Source: [Leptolyngbya] sp. PCC 7376
GTDB taxonomy: Bacteria; Cyanobacteriota; Cyanobacteriia; Cyanobacteriales; MRBY01
Assembly: GCF_000316605.1 (NCBI RefSeq)
Contig: NC_019683.1
Span: 4,014,036-4,078,035, forward strand
Length of the DNA stretch: 64,000 bases
Reading direction: 5' to 3'
Made by a program: the position numbers and the translations under genes. Shown here piece by piece: positions 26,468 through 36,900 of the stretch; within the stretch, counting starts at the first letter, position 1, and each line of letters opens with the position of its first letter. A model generated the notes under the pieces. The model was given only the letters and a program-made list of their open reading frames with translations. It was not told where the DNA came from and ran no database searches.

Positions 26468-26495
26468 TTGACAAATCTTGGCCGCACAGTATTTT
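26468..26495 (+). promoter_or_regulatory. Candidate sigma70-type promoter for rimM
   Basis: TTGACA at 26468-26473 and TATTTT at 26490-26495 are separated by 16 bases, about 30 bases upstream of the rimM start. The -35 is perfect and the -10 matches four of six positions. Confidence 0.4.
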
Positions 26496-26525
26496 TATTG
26501 AACTTCAAGATATTAAAGGTAAAGC

Positions 26526-27065
26526 GTGACAGAGCAAGAGTGGATTGTAATCGGGAAAGTGGTCGCAGCTCAGGGCTTAAAAGGTGAGATTCGAGTGAAT
26601 CCCAGCACTGATTTTCCAGAGCGGTTTGAAGTGGCGGGTCAACGGTGGCTCCGAATGCCGAATCAATCTCCTGAGTCCGTTGAGTTGGAGCGAGGCAGAC
26701 GGGTTCCTGGAAAAAATATCTTTGTGGTTAAGTTTGAGCACGTCGTTGATCGCAATCACGCGGAAACGCTAAGAGGTGCAGAAATTTTGGTGCGGGCAGG
26801 CGATCGCCCAGAATTGGAAGAAGGTGAATACCATGTCAGTGATCTCATTGGTCTGAATGTCTTAGATGTGGACACAAAAGAAAAATTGGGAATTGTGAGT
26901 GATATCTACTCAGCAGGCCAAGATCTTTTAGAAGTCACCGATGCGAACAAACAAAAACATTTAGTGCCATTTGTGAAGGAAATTGTACCCGTTGTGGATC
27001 TTGTCGAACAGCAGCTAGAAGTCAATGCCCCTCCGGGATTGTTTGGTGAAGCTCCGCAGTCTTAG
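26526..27065 (+). CDS. rimM: 16S rRNA processing / ribosome maturation factor RimM
   Basis: The 179-residue protein begins with a GTG start. It has the N-terminal RimM barrel with VVAAQGLKGEIRV near 12-24 and the C-terminal PRC-barrel-like domain with SDLIGLNVLD and LVPFVKEIVPVVDL. It helps fold the 3' domain of 16S rRNA through ribosomal protein S19. Length and both domains are normal. Confidence 0.95.
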   Translation: MTEQEWIVIGKVVAAQGLKGEIRVNPSTDFPERFEVAGQRWLRMPNQSPESVELERGRRVPGKNIFVVKFEHVVDRNHAETLRGAEILVRAGDRPELEEGEYHVSDLIGLNVLDVDTKEKLGIVSDIYSAGQDLLEVTDANKQKHLVPFVKEIVPVVDLVEQQLEVNAPPGLFGEAPQS

Positions 27066-27255
27066 CCCGATAATTTAACAAACTTTGAACAAAGTGCTAC
27101 AGATTCAGAGACAAAATCTGTTCATTGTGAGCAGTCGGGCTAAAATGATGCTTTGTTCTTCACAAAAAATTAACTATTTGGCTGAGCGATCCGGCGATCA
27201 CGCCCAATAGTTAGACCCATTTGAACCGCAAAAATTTATTTTTATTTGAATTGTT

Positions 27256-28833
27256 ATGGCTAAAGTTCTCGTCTCCGATTCCATCGATCAAGCGGGGATT
27301 GAAATACTCTCGCAGGTTGCACAAGTAGACGTCAAAGTTGGACTCCCCATCGAAGAACTCATCGGCATTATTCCCGAATACGATGCCCTGATGATCCGCT
27401 CTGGCACCAAGGTCACCAAAGAAGTGATTGAAGCCGCGAAAAACCTCAAAATCGTTGGACGTGCAGGCGTCGGTGTAGATAACGTAGATATTCCCGCTGC
27501 AACCCGCCAAGGTGTCATCGTAGTAAATTCCCCTGAAGGCAATACTATTGCCGCCGCTGAGCATGCCTTAGCCATGATGCTATCCCTCTCTCGCCACATT
27601 CCGAGCGCGAATCAATCCGTTAAAGCAAAAGAGTGGAACCGCAAGAAATTCATTGGCGCAGAAGTTTATAAAAAAACCCTTGGCGTTGTTGGTCTCGGTA
27701 AAATCGGCGCTCACGTTGCCACTGTTGGTAAAGCAATGGGCATGAAGCTCCTTGCTTATGATCCCTTCATTTCCGAAGAGCGTGCAGGCCAAATCGGTTG
27801 TCAGCTTGTTGATCTCGATTATCTCTTTAGAGAAGCTGACTATATTACCTTGCACGTCCCTAAGACTCCTGAAACAACTCACCTCATCGGTGAAGAGTCC
27901 ATAGCGAAGATGAAGTCCACGACACGCATTGTGAACTGCTCCCGTGGTGGTGTTGTTGACGAAACAGCTGTCGCTAAAGCAATTCGTGAGGGTCGTCTCG
28001 CTGGCGCTGCCCTCGATGTATTCGAATCAGAGCCTCTTGGTGAATCTGAACTGCGTGATTTAGAGGAAATTGTCCTCACACCTCACCTTGGTGCTTCTAC
28101 TGCTGAAGCTCAAGTTAACGTTGCTGTTGATGTTGCTGAACAAATCCGTGACGTCATCCTAGGATTACCTGCGCGTTCCGCCGTGAATATTCCAGGTCTC
28201 AATGCCAATGTGATGGAAAAGCTCCGCCCTTATCTCCAGTTGGCGGAAACTCTCGGCAATATGGTTGGTCAATTGGCTGGTGGTCGTATCGAGAAGCTTA
28301 ATGTCACCCTACAGGGAGATTTGGCTGAGAAAGAAGCTAAGCCACTCGTTGTCGCAGCTCTCAAGGGCTTACTTTCGCCTGCATTACGTGAGCGTGTCAA
28401 CTACGTCAATGCTGAAATTGAAGCGAAAGAGCGGGGTATCCGTGTGATTGAAACCCGTGATGAATCAGTTCGTGATTATACTGGCGCAATTCATCTTGAA
28501 GCTACTGGTGCAGATGGTGAAAACTCTGTGAATGGAGCACTACTAAGTGATGGCGAAATTCGCATTACTAATATCAATGGTTTCCCAATTAATGTGCCTC
28601 CCACGGGCTATATGCTCTTTACATTGCACCGCGATGTACCGGGCATTATTGGTAAGATCGGTTCGCTATTGGGCAGTTTTAATGTCAACATTGCAAGTAT
28701 GCAGGTAGGACGCAAAATTGTTCGAGGTGATGCTGTGATGGTTCTCAGTTTGGATGATCCTTTACCTGAAGGTGTTTTGAGCGAGATTATGAAAGTTACC
28801 GGAATCCGGGACGCTTACACCGTTAAGTTGTAA
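27256..28833 (+). CDS. serA: D-3-phosphoglycerate dehydrogenase
   Basis: The 525-residue protein has the full long-type SerA layout. It holds a split substrate domain, a NAD-binding domain with GVVGLGKIGAHVA near 142-154, an intervening domain and a C-terminal ACT domain (about 455-525: HRDVPGIIGKIGSLLG). Catalytic Arg is in NCSRGG, Glu follows in the same domain and His is in TPHLGAST. It oxidises 3-phosphoglycerate in the first step of serine synthesis. ACT domains of this class often give serine feedback control. Confidence 0.97.
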   Translation: MAKVLVSDSIDQAGIEILSQVAQVDVKVGLPIEELIGIIPEYDALMIRSGTKVTKEVIEAAKNLKIVGRAGVGVDNVDIPAATRQGVIVVNSPEGNTIAAAEHALAMMLSLSRHIPSANQSVKAKEWNRKKFIGAEVYKKTLGVVGLGKIGAHVATVGKAMGMKLLAYDPFISEERAGQIGCQLVDLDYLFREADYITLHVPKTPETTHLIGEESIAKMKSTTRIVNCSRGGVVDETAVAKAIREGRLAGAALDVFESEPLGESELRDLEEIVLTPHLGASTAEAQVNVAVDVAEQIRDVILGLPARSAVNIPGLNANVMEKLRPYLQLAETLGNMVGQLAGGRIEKLNVTLQGDLAEKEAKPLVVAALKGLLSPALRERVNYVNAEIEAKERGIRVIETRDESVRDYTGAIHLEATGADGENSVNGALLSDGEIRITNINGFPINVPPTGYMLFTLHRDVPGIIGKIGSLLGSFNVNIASMQVGRKIVRGDAVMVLSLDDPLPEGVLSEIMKVTGIRDAYTVKL

Positions 28834-28899
28834 TGTGAATGGATAGTGGGGAAAGTCAATGTTTTTTGGCTTTCTTCCTCAACGCAGGGGCGATTAACA

Positions 28900-29790
28900 A
28901 TGTCAACAAACTGGTGGGAACTTCAAGTTTTATGTGAGCCTAGTTTGGAGGAAAGTATCTTTTGGCGACTGGATGATTTTGGTTGTCGAGGGATGGCCTC
29001 CGAAAAAAAAGGTAAATCTTTTCTCATCCGTGCTTATAGCCCTCAAGCAGAATTTGACTATTTAGATTTGGCGGCCTTGGGTTTACTGCTCCGCCAAGAT
29101 TCTTTGATGATGGGTTTGCCTCGTCCCATCGTAAATTGGAATATGCTCGATGATGAGGATTGGTCGAGCAGCTGGAAAAGCCATTGGGAACCGCAAGATA
29201 TTGGCGATCGCTTCCTGATTTGTCCAGAGTGGATTGAGCCACCGGAAACAGACCGTATTATCCTCAAGCTTGATCCTGGTGCTGCTTTTGGCACAGGCAC
29301 TCACCAAACGACTCAGCTTTGCCTAGAAGCACTGGAAATGCGATTGGGCTATAAGCCAGAAACCCAAGTGATTGCAGATATTGGCTGTGGGTCTGGCATT
29401 CTTTCGATTGGCGCTCTACTACTCGGTGCGCAGCAAACGTTTGGGGTGGATACGGATATTTTGGCGATTGATGCTTCAGAAAGTAATCGCGATTTGAATG
29501 GCATTGATCCCGATAAGATGAAGGTGGCAAAGGGCAGTTTAGATCATCTACTCACAATGTACAGCGAGGGGTTTGATGGCATTGTCTGTAATATTTTGGC
29601 TGAAATTATTATTGAGCTGATTCCTCAAATGTCGGCGATCGCCAAGCCCACGAGTTGGGGAATTCTTAGCGGCATTTTAATTGAGCAAATCAAACCCATC
29701 GCCGATACCCTCGAACAACATGGCTGGGTAATTGCGGCTTTGTGGAAAAAAGATGAATGGTGTTGCTTTAATATTCGTCGCGCCACCTAA
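28900..29790 (+). CDS. prmA: Ribosomal protein L11 methyltransferase
   Basis: The 296-residue enzyme has a short N-terminal substrate domain and a class I SAM domain. [12 protein letters not shown]-like [15 protein letters not shown] near 125-139 is the PrmA hallmark. [18 protein letters not shown] is SAM motif I and [12 protein letters not shown] is motif IV. It methylates ribosomal protein L11. The frame extends upstream to 28846, but ATG 28900 has an AGGGG site nine bases before it and starts [10 protein letters not shown] as the family does. Confidence 0.95.
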   Translation: MSTNWWELQVLCEPSLEESIFWRLDDFGCRGMASEKKGKSFLIRAYSPQAEFDYLDLAALGLLLRQDSLMMGLPRPIVNWNMLDDEDWSSSWKSHWEPQDIGDRFLICPEWIEPPETDRIILKLDPGAAFGTGTHQTTQLCLEALEMRLGYKPETQVIADIGCGSGILSIGALLLGAQQTFGVDTDILAIDASESNRDLNGIDPDKMKVAKGSLDHLLTMYSEGFDGIVCNILAEIIIELIPQMSAIAKPTSWGILSGILIEQIKPIADTLEQHGWVIAALWKKDEWCCFNIRRAT

Positions 29791-29916
29791 TGTGACGGAC
29801 AATATCACAACGACTGATAGTATTGTTCGCTTAACAGTCCGTCATAATCCCTCAACTTCTCCTGAGAAAGTGCGCTAATAATAGTCAACATCCACTGCGC
29901 CTCCCAGACTTAACGC

Positions 29917-31854
29917 ATGAGCGAAAACCCTTCTCTTCCTCCTATTTCCAGACGTACAGCTTTAAAACTACTCGGAGTTGGTGCCGTTGGATCAGTTGCA
30001 GGATATTCTCGTTTCGCTACACCGCAACCCACTATTCATCAGCAGGATACCCTCGATTTACCCCAGCACCTCAGTAAGGGGAAAAAAGTCGTTGTTGTTG
30101 GTGGTGGCTTAGCTGGTCTTGCCTCTGCATATGAACTTAGTCAGCGGGGATTTCAGGTAACGCTCCTCGAAAAAGCACCTCAGTTAGGCGGTAAGATCGC
30201 GAGCTGGAAAATCAATGTTGGTGAAGATGAGTTCATGATGGAGCATGGTTTCCATGGCTTCTTCCCGCAGTATTACAACCTTAAAAGTTTGGTTGAAGAG
30301 CTCAGTATCAAAAATAATTTTCAGTCTCTCGATTTTTATTCCCTAGTCTTTAAAGATCCAGATGCTTATCGTCCCGAAGTTTTTCGCCCAACGAATACAG
30401 CCTTCCCTTGGAATATCGTTGATCTAGCCATCTCATCGCCAAATCGATTGCAATGGGGCATTAATCTCACCAACGTAAAACACCTTGAAGTTTTCCATGC
30501 GATTACAGGTTTTAAAATTCCCCGCACGTTTAAAAATTACGATGCGATTACCGTTGCCGAATGGGTGAATAAGGATTTTCCAAAAGGGCTTTATGATCTT
30601 TATTTTCTGCCTTTCGCAAAGTCTAGCCTCAATGCACCGGATACCCTGAGCGCTGGAGAATTACTGCAATTTTTCCACTTTTACTTTTTTGGAAATCCTG
30701 AAGGTCTTGCGTTTAATGGCACTGTGGACGATATGGGAACCAGTTTGGTGCAACCGATCGCCCGCGCTATTGAAGCTAGAGGTGGCCAAATTTTAACGGA
30801 TGTATCGGTAGGAAATATTCACTGTGAAAATGGTCAAGTGCAATCCCTCAGCTATCAAAAGGGTGATGAGCAAACGGATATTCCATTTTGGGTACAGGAA
30901 AATACGCTGATTGAGGATGATAGCCTGGCTTATTATGGTGCTGGCGATACGATGTATGCGGTAAATGAGGAGACCGATGAGGGGATTTCTCTCACTTGTA
31001 CTCATCAGGGTTGTACTGTCGGTCGGCAACCGGATGGGTCTTTCCTCTGTCCTTGTCATGGTGCGCGATATGACAAGGATGGTAAGCGGCTCAGTGGCCC
31101 AGCCCAAAGAGATTTAGCGACTTTTGAAGTACAAGATAAAACGTCAGATGAAGTGCAATTGGTGGCGACCAATCCAAGTTCTGATCTAGAAAAAGCAACT
31201 CTAGAGGCGGATTATTTTGTCATTGCCGCTGATGTGCCGGGGACTCGTCACTTATTTACGCGCATGACTGGCGATCGCCACACTGAGGCCACACGACGCA
31301 TTAATACCCTTGCGGTGTCTGATCCGTTTGCAGTGGGACGTTTCTGGTTTGACCGTGACTTTGATTGGGAGCATAGTTGGTTTACGTCTCTGTCTGGCTA
31401 TGCGCTCACGGACAGTATTACGCTGTACCATCGCATTCAGACGCAATTTAAAGACTGGGCGGCAAAGACTGGCGGCAGTGTTGTTGAGCTACATGCCTAT
31501 TGCTACAAGGAAAAAGAGTTCCCGACACAAGCCGATCTTTTAGCGACGTTTGAAAGTGAACTATACGAAATTGTGCCTGATCTGAAAGGGGCAACAGTGT
31601 TACATCGTCAGTTGGTGAATCAAAAGAATTTCTCTGGTTATCCACCGAATAGTTATGGCGATCGCCCCGAAACTCAAAGTGAAATCCCGAACTTGATGTA
31701 TGCAGGAGATTGGGTAAAGATGCCATTCCCTTGCGGTTTAATGGAGCGGGCAACCAGTAGCGGCTTACTTGCTGCGAACCAAATTATTCAGAAAGAAGGT
31801 TTGAGCCGTCGCCCGATTCTCTCCGTAAATCCAGAAGGGGTTTTTAAAATCTAA
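29917..31854 (+). CDS. cruE: CrtU/CruE-like carotenoid desaturase-methyltransferase with Rieske centre
   Basis: The 645-residue protein has a twin-arginine-like start (SRRTALKLLGVGAVGS at 11-26) and an FAD loop VVVVGGGLAGLASAYEL near 58-74. HGFHGFFPQYYNLKSLVEEL near 110-130 is typical of CrtU/CruE aromatic-carotenoid synthases. A Rieske [2Fe-2S] site sits inside the FAD fold (CTHQGC and CPCHG, about residues 364-386). The end has the FAD-contact YAGDWVKMPFPCGLMERA. Such enzymes turn beta-ionone rings into aromatic chi or phi rings. In Synechococcus PCC 7002 CruE acts in synechoxanthin synthesis, which is the likely pathway here. The gene symbol is by family resemblance only. Confidence 0.75.
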   Translation: MSENPSLPPISRRTALKLLGVGAVGSVAGYSRFATPQPTIHQQDTLDLPQHLSKGKKVVVVGGGLAGLASAYELSQRGFQVTLLEKAPQLGGKIASWKINVGEDEFMMEHGFHGFFPQYYNLKSLVEELSIKNNFQSLDFYSLVFKDPDAYRPEVFRPTNTAFPWNIVDLAISSPNRLQWGINLTNVKHLEVFHAITGFKIPRTFKNYDAITVAEWVNKDFPKGLYDLYFLPFAKSSLNAPDTLSAGELLQFFHFYFFGNPEGLAFNGTVDDMGTSLVQPIARAIEARGGQILTDVSVGNIHCENGQVQSLSYQKGDEQTDIPFWVQENTLIEDDSLAYYGAGDTMYAVNEETDEGISLTCTHQGCTVGRQPDGSFLCPCHGARYDKDGKRLSGPAQRDLATFEVQDKTSDEVQLVATNPSSDLEKATLEADYFVIAADVPGTRHLFTRMTGDRHTEATRRINTLAVSDPFAVGRFWFDRDFDWEHSWFTSLSGYALTDSITLYHRIQTQFKDWAAKTGGSVVELHAYCYKEKEFPTQADLLATFESELYEIVPDLKGATVLHRQLVNQKNFSGYPPNSYGDRPETQSEIPNLMYAGDWVKMPFPCGLMERATSSGLLAANQIIQKEGLSRRPILSVNPEGVFKI

Positions 31855-31866
31855 TTTGATGGGAAT

Positions 31867-32190
31867 TTAGGAGGATGTGTCTTCGTCAGATTGTTCAGAT
31901 TGTGAGGCTTTGAGTTTGGCGATCGCCCCAGAAAAGCCCAGCACCACCATCACATTCGATAACGTTAAAAACGATTCTGCACTACCGTGGAGCCAATCGA
32001 TATTAGCTAGCTCTGCGCCATACTGATTTTTGGCGTAGATGCCCGCAGGGATGGTGATCCCGACGAAGACTAGCAGTACATAAAATCCAATCAGCGCGAG
32101 CTTTGGTGTTTTGCCAGAGCGGGTTAAAAACCAGAGAAACCCCAAATAGGGAAATAGCGAAATGGCAAATAAGGTTTCTTTGGAAAACAT
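31867..32190 (-). CDS. DUF3593-like small membrane protein
   Basis: The 107-residue protein begins MFSKETLFAISLFPYLGFLW, as DUF3593 proteins of cyanobacteria and plastids do, and has three membrane helices. The frame is open to 32322, but the extra part overlaps the HlyD gene. ATG 32190 has GGGAG just upstream, so it is chosen. It is last in the secretion operon by position and convergent with the carotenoid gene 12 bases away. Function is unknown. Confidence 0.8.
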   Translation of the reverse strand: MFSKETLFAISLFPYLGFLWFLTRSGKTPKLALIGFYVLLVFVGITIPAGIYAKNQYGAELANIDWLHGSAESFLTLSNVMVVLGFSGAIAKLKASQSEQSDEDTSS

Positions 32191-32227
32191 GATGCTCCCG
32201 AACAAATAATCAAACTTATTAACTGAC

Positions 32228-33907
32228 TTAGCGCGATCGCTTGAGGTCATCAACGCGGCGATCAAACAAATCTGTAAAGACACTGTAAACGCGGCGATCT
32301 TCACGAATTTTGATATTAACATTCACCGACATTCCTGACTGAAGCGGGCGACCCAACAAATCTTGCTCATCCAGTGCGATGCGAATGGGGAAGCGATAAT
32401 AAGGATAAATTTGATCGGGCGGCAAGGCATCAGAACCAATACTTAAAATCTCGCCATCGATATCGCCATATTGGTTAAACGCATAGGTATCAATCCGCAC
32501 ATCAACTTTGACTGGGTCTCCACCAGCGAGTTCTTCATCAAACCGTTGGCGCACAAAACCAATATCGCTATTGGTGACAAAAACTTCTGCCACCAGCTCG
32601 TCATCCGGCACAATTTTCAGGAGCGGTTCAGCCTGACCAGAGCGAGGAACAAATCCTTCACCAGCTTTGAGATCAAAGACCGTACCACTAATCGGTGCGA
32701 TCACCTCTTGATATTCCAAAGTCTCTTCGTTTTGGATCAGTTGCGCTGTAATTTCTGAAAGTCGTTTTTCGTTTTCGACAATCACTTTATTCAGCTCACT
32801 ATCGACAAGGGCCAACCGCTGCTCCACATTATCGAGTTGCTCTCGTAAGTTCCGTTCAGATGCTGAGCTCGTATTCACTAGTTCTTGCCTTGCCTGACGA
32901 ATATCAAGTTGTAATCGCTGTTGTTCTTTGAGAAGTTGATCGATTTCGGCAATGCGGCTATCGACTCGCTGTTGCTGTTGCTGTAATTCGATACCACCAT
33001 TCGCTCTTTGGTCAATCATCCGTTCGGTACGGTCATTCACCTGCTGTTGTTGCCGTTCCAACTGCAATTGAGCTACTGCACCATCTGCGACGAGAGGCTC
33101 GAGAGTCTCCAAAATCTCGGTGTCAATCTGTAGGCTTTCTTCTGCTTGTGCCATCGAGTCTCGGTTACGATCGCGGATATCTTCGAGTACTTCGCGATCC
33201 GTTTTCAGTTGGGTGCGGCGATCGCCGATCTGTAGTTTATTTTGGGCAGCTAATTCTTGAAGTTGTCGGAGCTCTAATTCCGAGGCTTTAAGCCGGGAAT
33301 TAATTTCTTGTAGAGAAGCATTTAACCTAGCAGCTTGTTTCCCGTTGAGATTGCCTCTATTTAAGCCCAGTTGCGCACGAATCACCTGGGCTTCACCGAC
33401 AAGACTCAAACGATTACGTGCGAGAGCCGCAACCTCGGCTGGCACATTCAGCTGAATAATCAGACTTTCGAGAGCTGTTATGTCTGCGCTATCGCTAATA
33501 ATGGCGCGGTAAAGTTGGTTCTCTTGACGGAGAGAATTCTGGATTTCAAGGAGAGATTGTTGGTTGGCAAGGGCGGCATCAGAGTCAAAGGTTAGCAGCA
33601 GATCACCTTTTTTAACTTTGTCACCATCTTCGATCTCGACGGCTTTGACGATGCCATTAACTGGCGCTTGCACTTCCTTTACGTCGCCCTTGGGTTCCAG
33701 TCTGCCCGCCCCGGAGACCACTTGTTCGAGCCTCGCAAAATATGCCCAACTTACAAAAACGCCTGTAAAGATGAGAATAATCCAGATCACTGCCCGCGAG
33801 AGAACTGGGGATTGCCGAAGAACCACCGGTTGGTCAAATTCTTGGACTGGTGGGGGCGGAGCTTGCTGAGCGGTTTTACCGTTTGTGTCTGCTGGGGATT
33901 GGGTCAT
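32228..33907 (-). CDS. HlyD-family membrane fusion protein of a type I secretion system
   Basis: The 559-residue protein has a Pro/Gln-rich cytoplasmic tail, one membrane helix (about 38-57), a lipoyl-like half (RLEPKGDVKEVQAPVNGIV) and a long Gln/Glu/Arg-rich coiled coil (about 100-370). The second lipoyl half (EVIAPISGTVFDL) and a beta-barrel end the fold. It bridges the inner-membrane ABC exporter and an outer-membrane TolC-like channel. It follows the ABC gene by 74 bases on the same strand. No TolC gene is in the window. Confidence 0.93.
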   Translation of the reverse strand: MTQSPADTNGKTAQQAPPPPVQEFDQPVVLRQSPVLSRAVIWIILIFTGVFVSWAYFARLEQVVSGAGRLEPKGDVKEVQAPVNGIVKAVEIEDGDKVKKGDLLLTFDSDAALANQQSLLEIQNSLRQENQLYRAIISDSADITALESLIIQLNVPAEVAALARNRLSLVGEAQVIRAQLGLNRGNLNGKQAARLNASLQEINSRLKASELELRQLQELAAQNKLQIGDRRTQLKTDREVLEDIRDRNRDSMAQAEESLQIDTEILETLEPLVADGAVAQLQLERQQQQVNDRTERMIDQRANGGIELQQQQQRVDSRIAEIDQLLKEQQRLQLDIRQARQELVNTSSASERNLREQLDNVEQRLALVDSELNKVIVENEKRLSEITAQLIQNEETLEYQEVIAPISGTVFDLKAGEGFVPRSGQAEPLLKIVPDDELVAEVFVTNSDIGFVRQRFDEELAGGDPVKVDVRIDTYAFNQYGDIDGEILSIGSDALPPDQIYPYYRFPIRIALDEQDLLGRPLQSGMSVNVNIKIREDRRVYSVFTDLFDRRVDDLKRSR

Positions 33908-33981
33908 GGTTTGGGCGATCGCCTAGGAATCTAAATATTTTGGATATTAAAAAAAGAAATTAAAAAAAAGTTTTTCTCAAG

Positions 33982-36900
33982 TTACGATCCGCCACCCCGC
34001 GTCTGCTGCTGGTAAAGGCTGTAATATCGACCGCGCATGGCCATTAGCTCGTCATGGGTTCCCTGCTCACCAAGGGAGCCTTCATGCATCAAGATGATCG
34101 TATCGGCATCTTTAATCGTGTCAAGACGGTGGGTAATAAAAAAGACTGTCGTGTCGTCAAAGGCGTCTTTAAGGTTATTACAAACTTTGCGTTCAGTGAG
34201 GTAATCCAAGGCACTGGTTGCTTCGTCCAAGACTAAAATCTGGGGTCGCTGCAATACTGAACGGGCGATCGCAATCCGCTGTTTTTGTCCCCCGGATAAA
34301 GATGAACCTCGTTCTCCCACTTGGGTGTTATAGCCATTGGGCAAAGATTCCATAATGAAGTCGTGGGCATCGGCAACTTTCGCTGCGTATTCGATTTCTT
34401 CAGGCTCTGCCTCTGGATTGGTGAGGGCAATATTGTCCTGAACTGTTCCTTCAAATAAGAGCGTTTCCTGAGGGACAACACCCACCTGACGACGCAACGA
34501 ATAGAGTTCGACCTTATTTACGTCGTATCCATCGACTAGGATACGGCCGGCTTCAGGTTCGTAGAGTCTCGATAATAATTTCGTCAGGGTACTTTTACCT
34601 GCACCACTCTGTCCGACGATCGCCACAAAGGTTCCTGCCGGAAATATCAGACTGACATTATTGAGATTTAGGGGGCCATGCTTTTTAAATCGGAAGCTGA
34701 TATTTTCATAAATCACCTCACCCTTAACTAAAGGCATTGGGATATTGTCGCGGTCTTCTTCACCTTCTTGGGGATGGTCAACGATATCAGCCAAACGCTC
34801 AAGGGAAATAGCCGTGTCTTGGAAGTTTTGCCAGAGCTGAGTCAGACGCAAAATTGGCGAGGTCACATAACCCGCAATAATTCGGAAGGCGATCAGTTGT
34901 CCGAGGGTAATGCCATCTTCGGGGCCTTTTAGAACCAAGGATGTTCCGACCCATAGCACCAACAAACCCGACAGTTTATTCAAGAAATTACTGATGGAGC
35001 TGGAGGCGGTAGAGGTGACCACGGTATTAAAACCAGCGGATACGTAACTCGCATATTTCTCTTGCCATTTCCAGCGTGATCGCAGTTCAATATTTTGTGC
35101 TTTAACGGTTTGGACACCCGTCATTACTTCGACGAGATAGGACTGGCTCTTGGCATTTTTCTCGGCTTTAGTGCGGAGCTGTTTACGGATAATTGGGGAG
35201 AAAATCAGGGTAGTGACAATAAAGACGGGGATCACCGCGAGAGATACCGCCGTCAGAAGTGGGCTATACCAGAGCATTACAAAGATATAGACCACTGAGA
35301 AAACGGCATCAAGCACAACGGTAAGGGCTGTACCGGTTAAAAATGAGCGAATTTTTTCGAGTTCACCTACCCTTGTCGAAATTTCACCGACAGGCCGTCT
35401 CTCAAAGTATTGCAGTGGCAGTCGGAACAGATGATCGATAATTTCCGAGCCGAGGGTCATATCGATACGGTTCGTGGTGTCCACAAATAAACTTGTTCGC
35501 ACAAACCCTAAAATTCCTTCGGCGATCGCAAAAATCAGAAGCAGCGATCCATAAACCTGTAGGGTGTCAGCGCTTTGTTGGGAAATGACTTTATCGATAA
35601 TCTGCTGAATGATCAACGGGTTCGCGAGGGCCAACATCTGGAAGAGGAAAGAAGCAATTAATACTTCAATCAACACCCATTTATATTTTTTGATCGACGG
35701 GATAAACCAGTTCAGGCCAAATCGTTCTTCGGGGGTGTATTTCCCTTTTTTCAGGAGGAGCACTTCCACTTGACCCTGTTCATCGCCCCAGCCTTCGATA
35801 AAGTCTTGGGGTGTACGTTTGACGAGACCGATATCAGGAGCCGCCACAATGATTTCGCGATCGCCCACTTCATAAATAATCGCCAAACTGTCCCGCCATT
35901 TCACCATCACGGGCACAGTCAAGCGTGTCACTGTCTGAATCGGAATTTTAATGAGTTGGGCATTCAGTCCCATCAACTCGGAAATTGCGCCGCAAATCGG
36001 TAATGACAATCCCCCATATCGTTGGATTTGATCTCCGACCACCCGCCGGATCACATCACCTTTAAACCGCATCTCAAAATATTGCGCCAACATCTGAAAA
36101 CAGGCGATCGCCACCCCATCTTCCCCTTTAGCTTTAATGAGTGGATAACGTCTTGTGCGTCGTTCTTCTGCGGATTGCTCTGGCGTTAACCCCACAATTT
36201 CCACAGGAGCATAAGGGATTTCTTCTTCCTCTTCTTTGTCGTCGGGAGCATCCATCACTGTGACATTACCGTTGCCATTTGGTGGTGGTGTATCAGCAAA
36301 CGGGTCGGGAATGACATCAATCGGTAAAGGTGGCTCTGTTGGTTCAGATTTTTGTTGTTCAATAATGTGCGTCCAGGCCGTTTCTGGAAAACCAATCAAT
36401 CGTGCGGGTTGAATGCCCTTCACTTCTAAATTTTCTGTTTGCTCAAAATCGAGCTGAGTTCGGGGCGGGCAGGACATCAGACTCCCGCCACCACTTACAA
36501 ACCAAAGCTTGTCAGATTTACGGAGGATTTTTTGCTCAGCGCTATTTTCGGCGTAATAACCCGGCGGCAAATTGCAGACCTGAGCCTCTGCCATTGCGGC
36601 ATGGACAATATCTTTGAGATTGCCGTTTACCTTGGCTTTTTGGGAAAAGTAATAGCCGAGCAAATCAAATGTTTCGGTGATCGAGCAGCGGTCATAGAAT
36701 TCTTCTTTAAGTTCTGGAGACTCTTGCAGCAACTGCAAAAATTCTTGGCTAGTGATATTTAGACAAATGGCTTCGGTAGAGGCGATCGCCGTTTCGCAAG
36801 CAACACCCCGCACCGCATTAACCCAACCGATCACCCCACCCGGACTCATCAGTTTCAAAGTGGTTGGTGCTTGGGTGCGGGGTTCATAACCGAGAACGCG

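Noticed and set aside
27063-27142. 8-bp inverted repeat after rimM (TAGCCCGA and TCGGGCTA)
   Set aside because: The loop is over 60 bases and no T tract follows closely, so a terminator or riboswitch call is not supported.
32191-32322. N-terminal extension of the DUF3593-like protein
   Set aside because: It overlaps the HlyD coding region, and a better ribosome site precedes ATG 32190.
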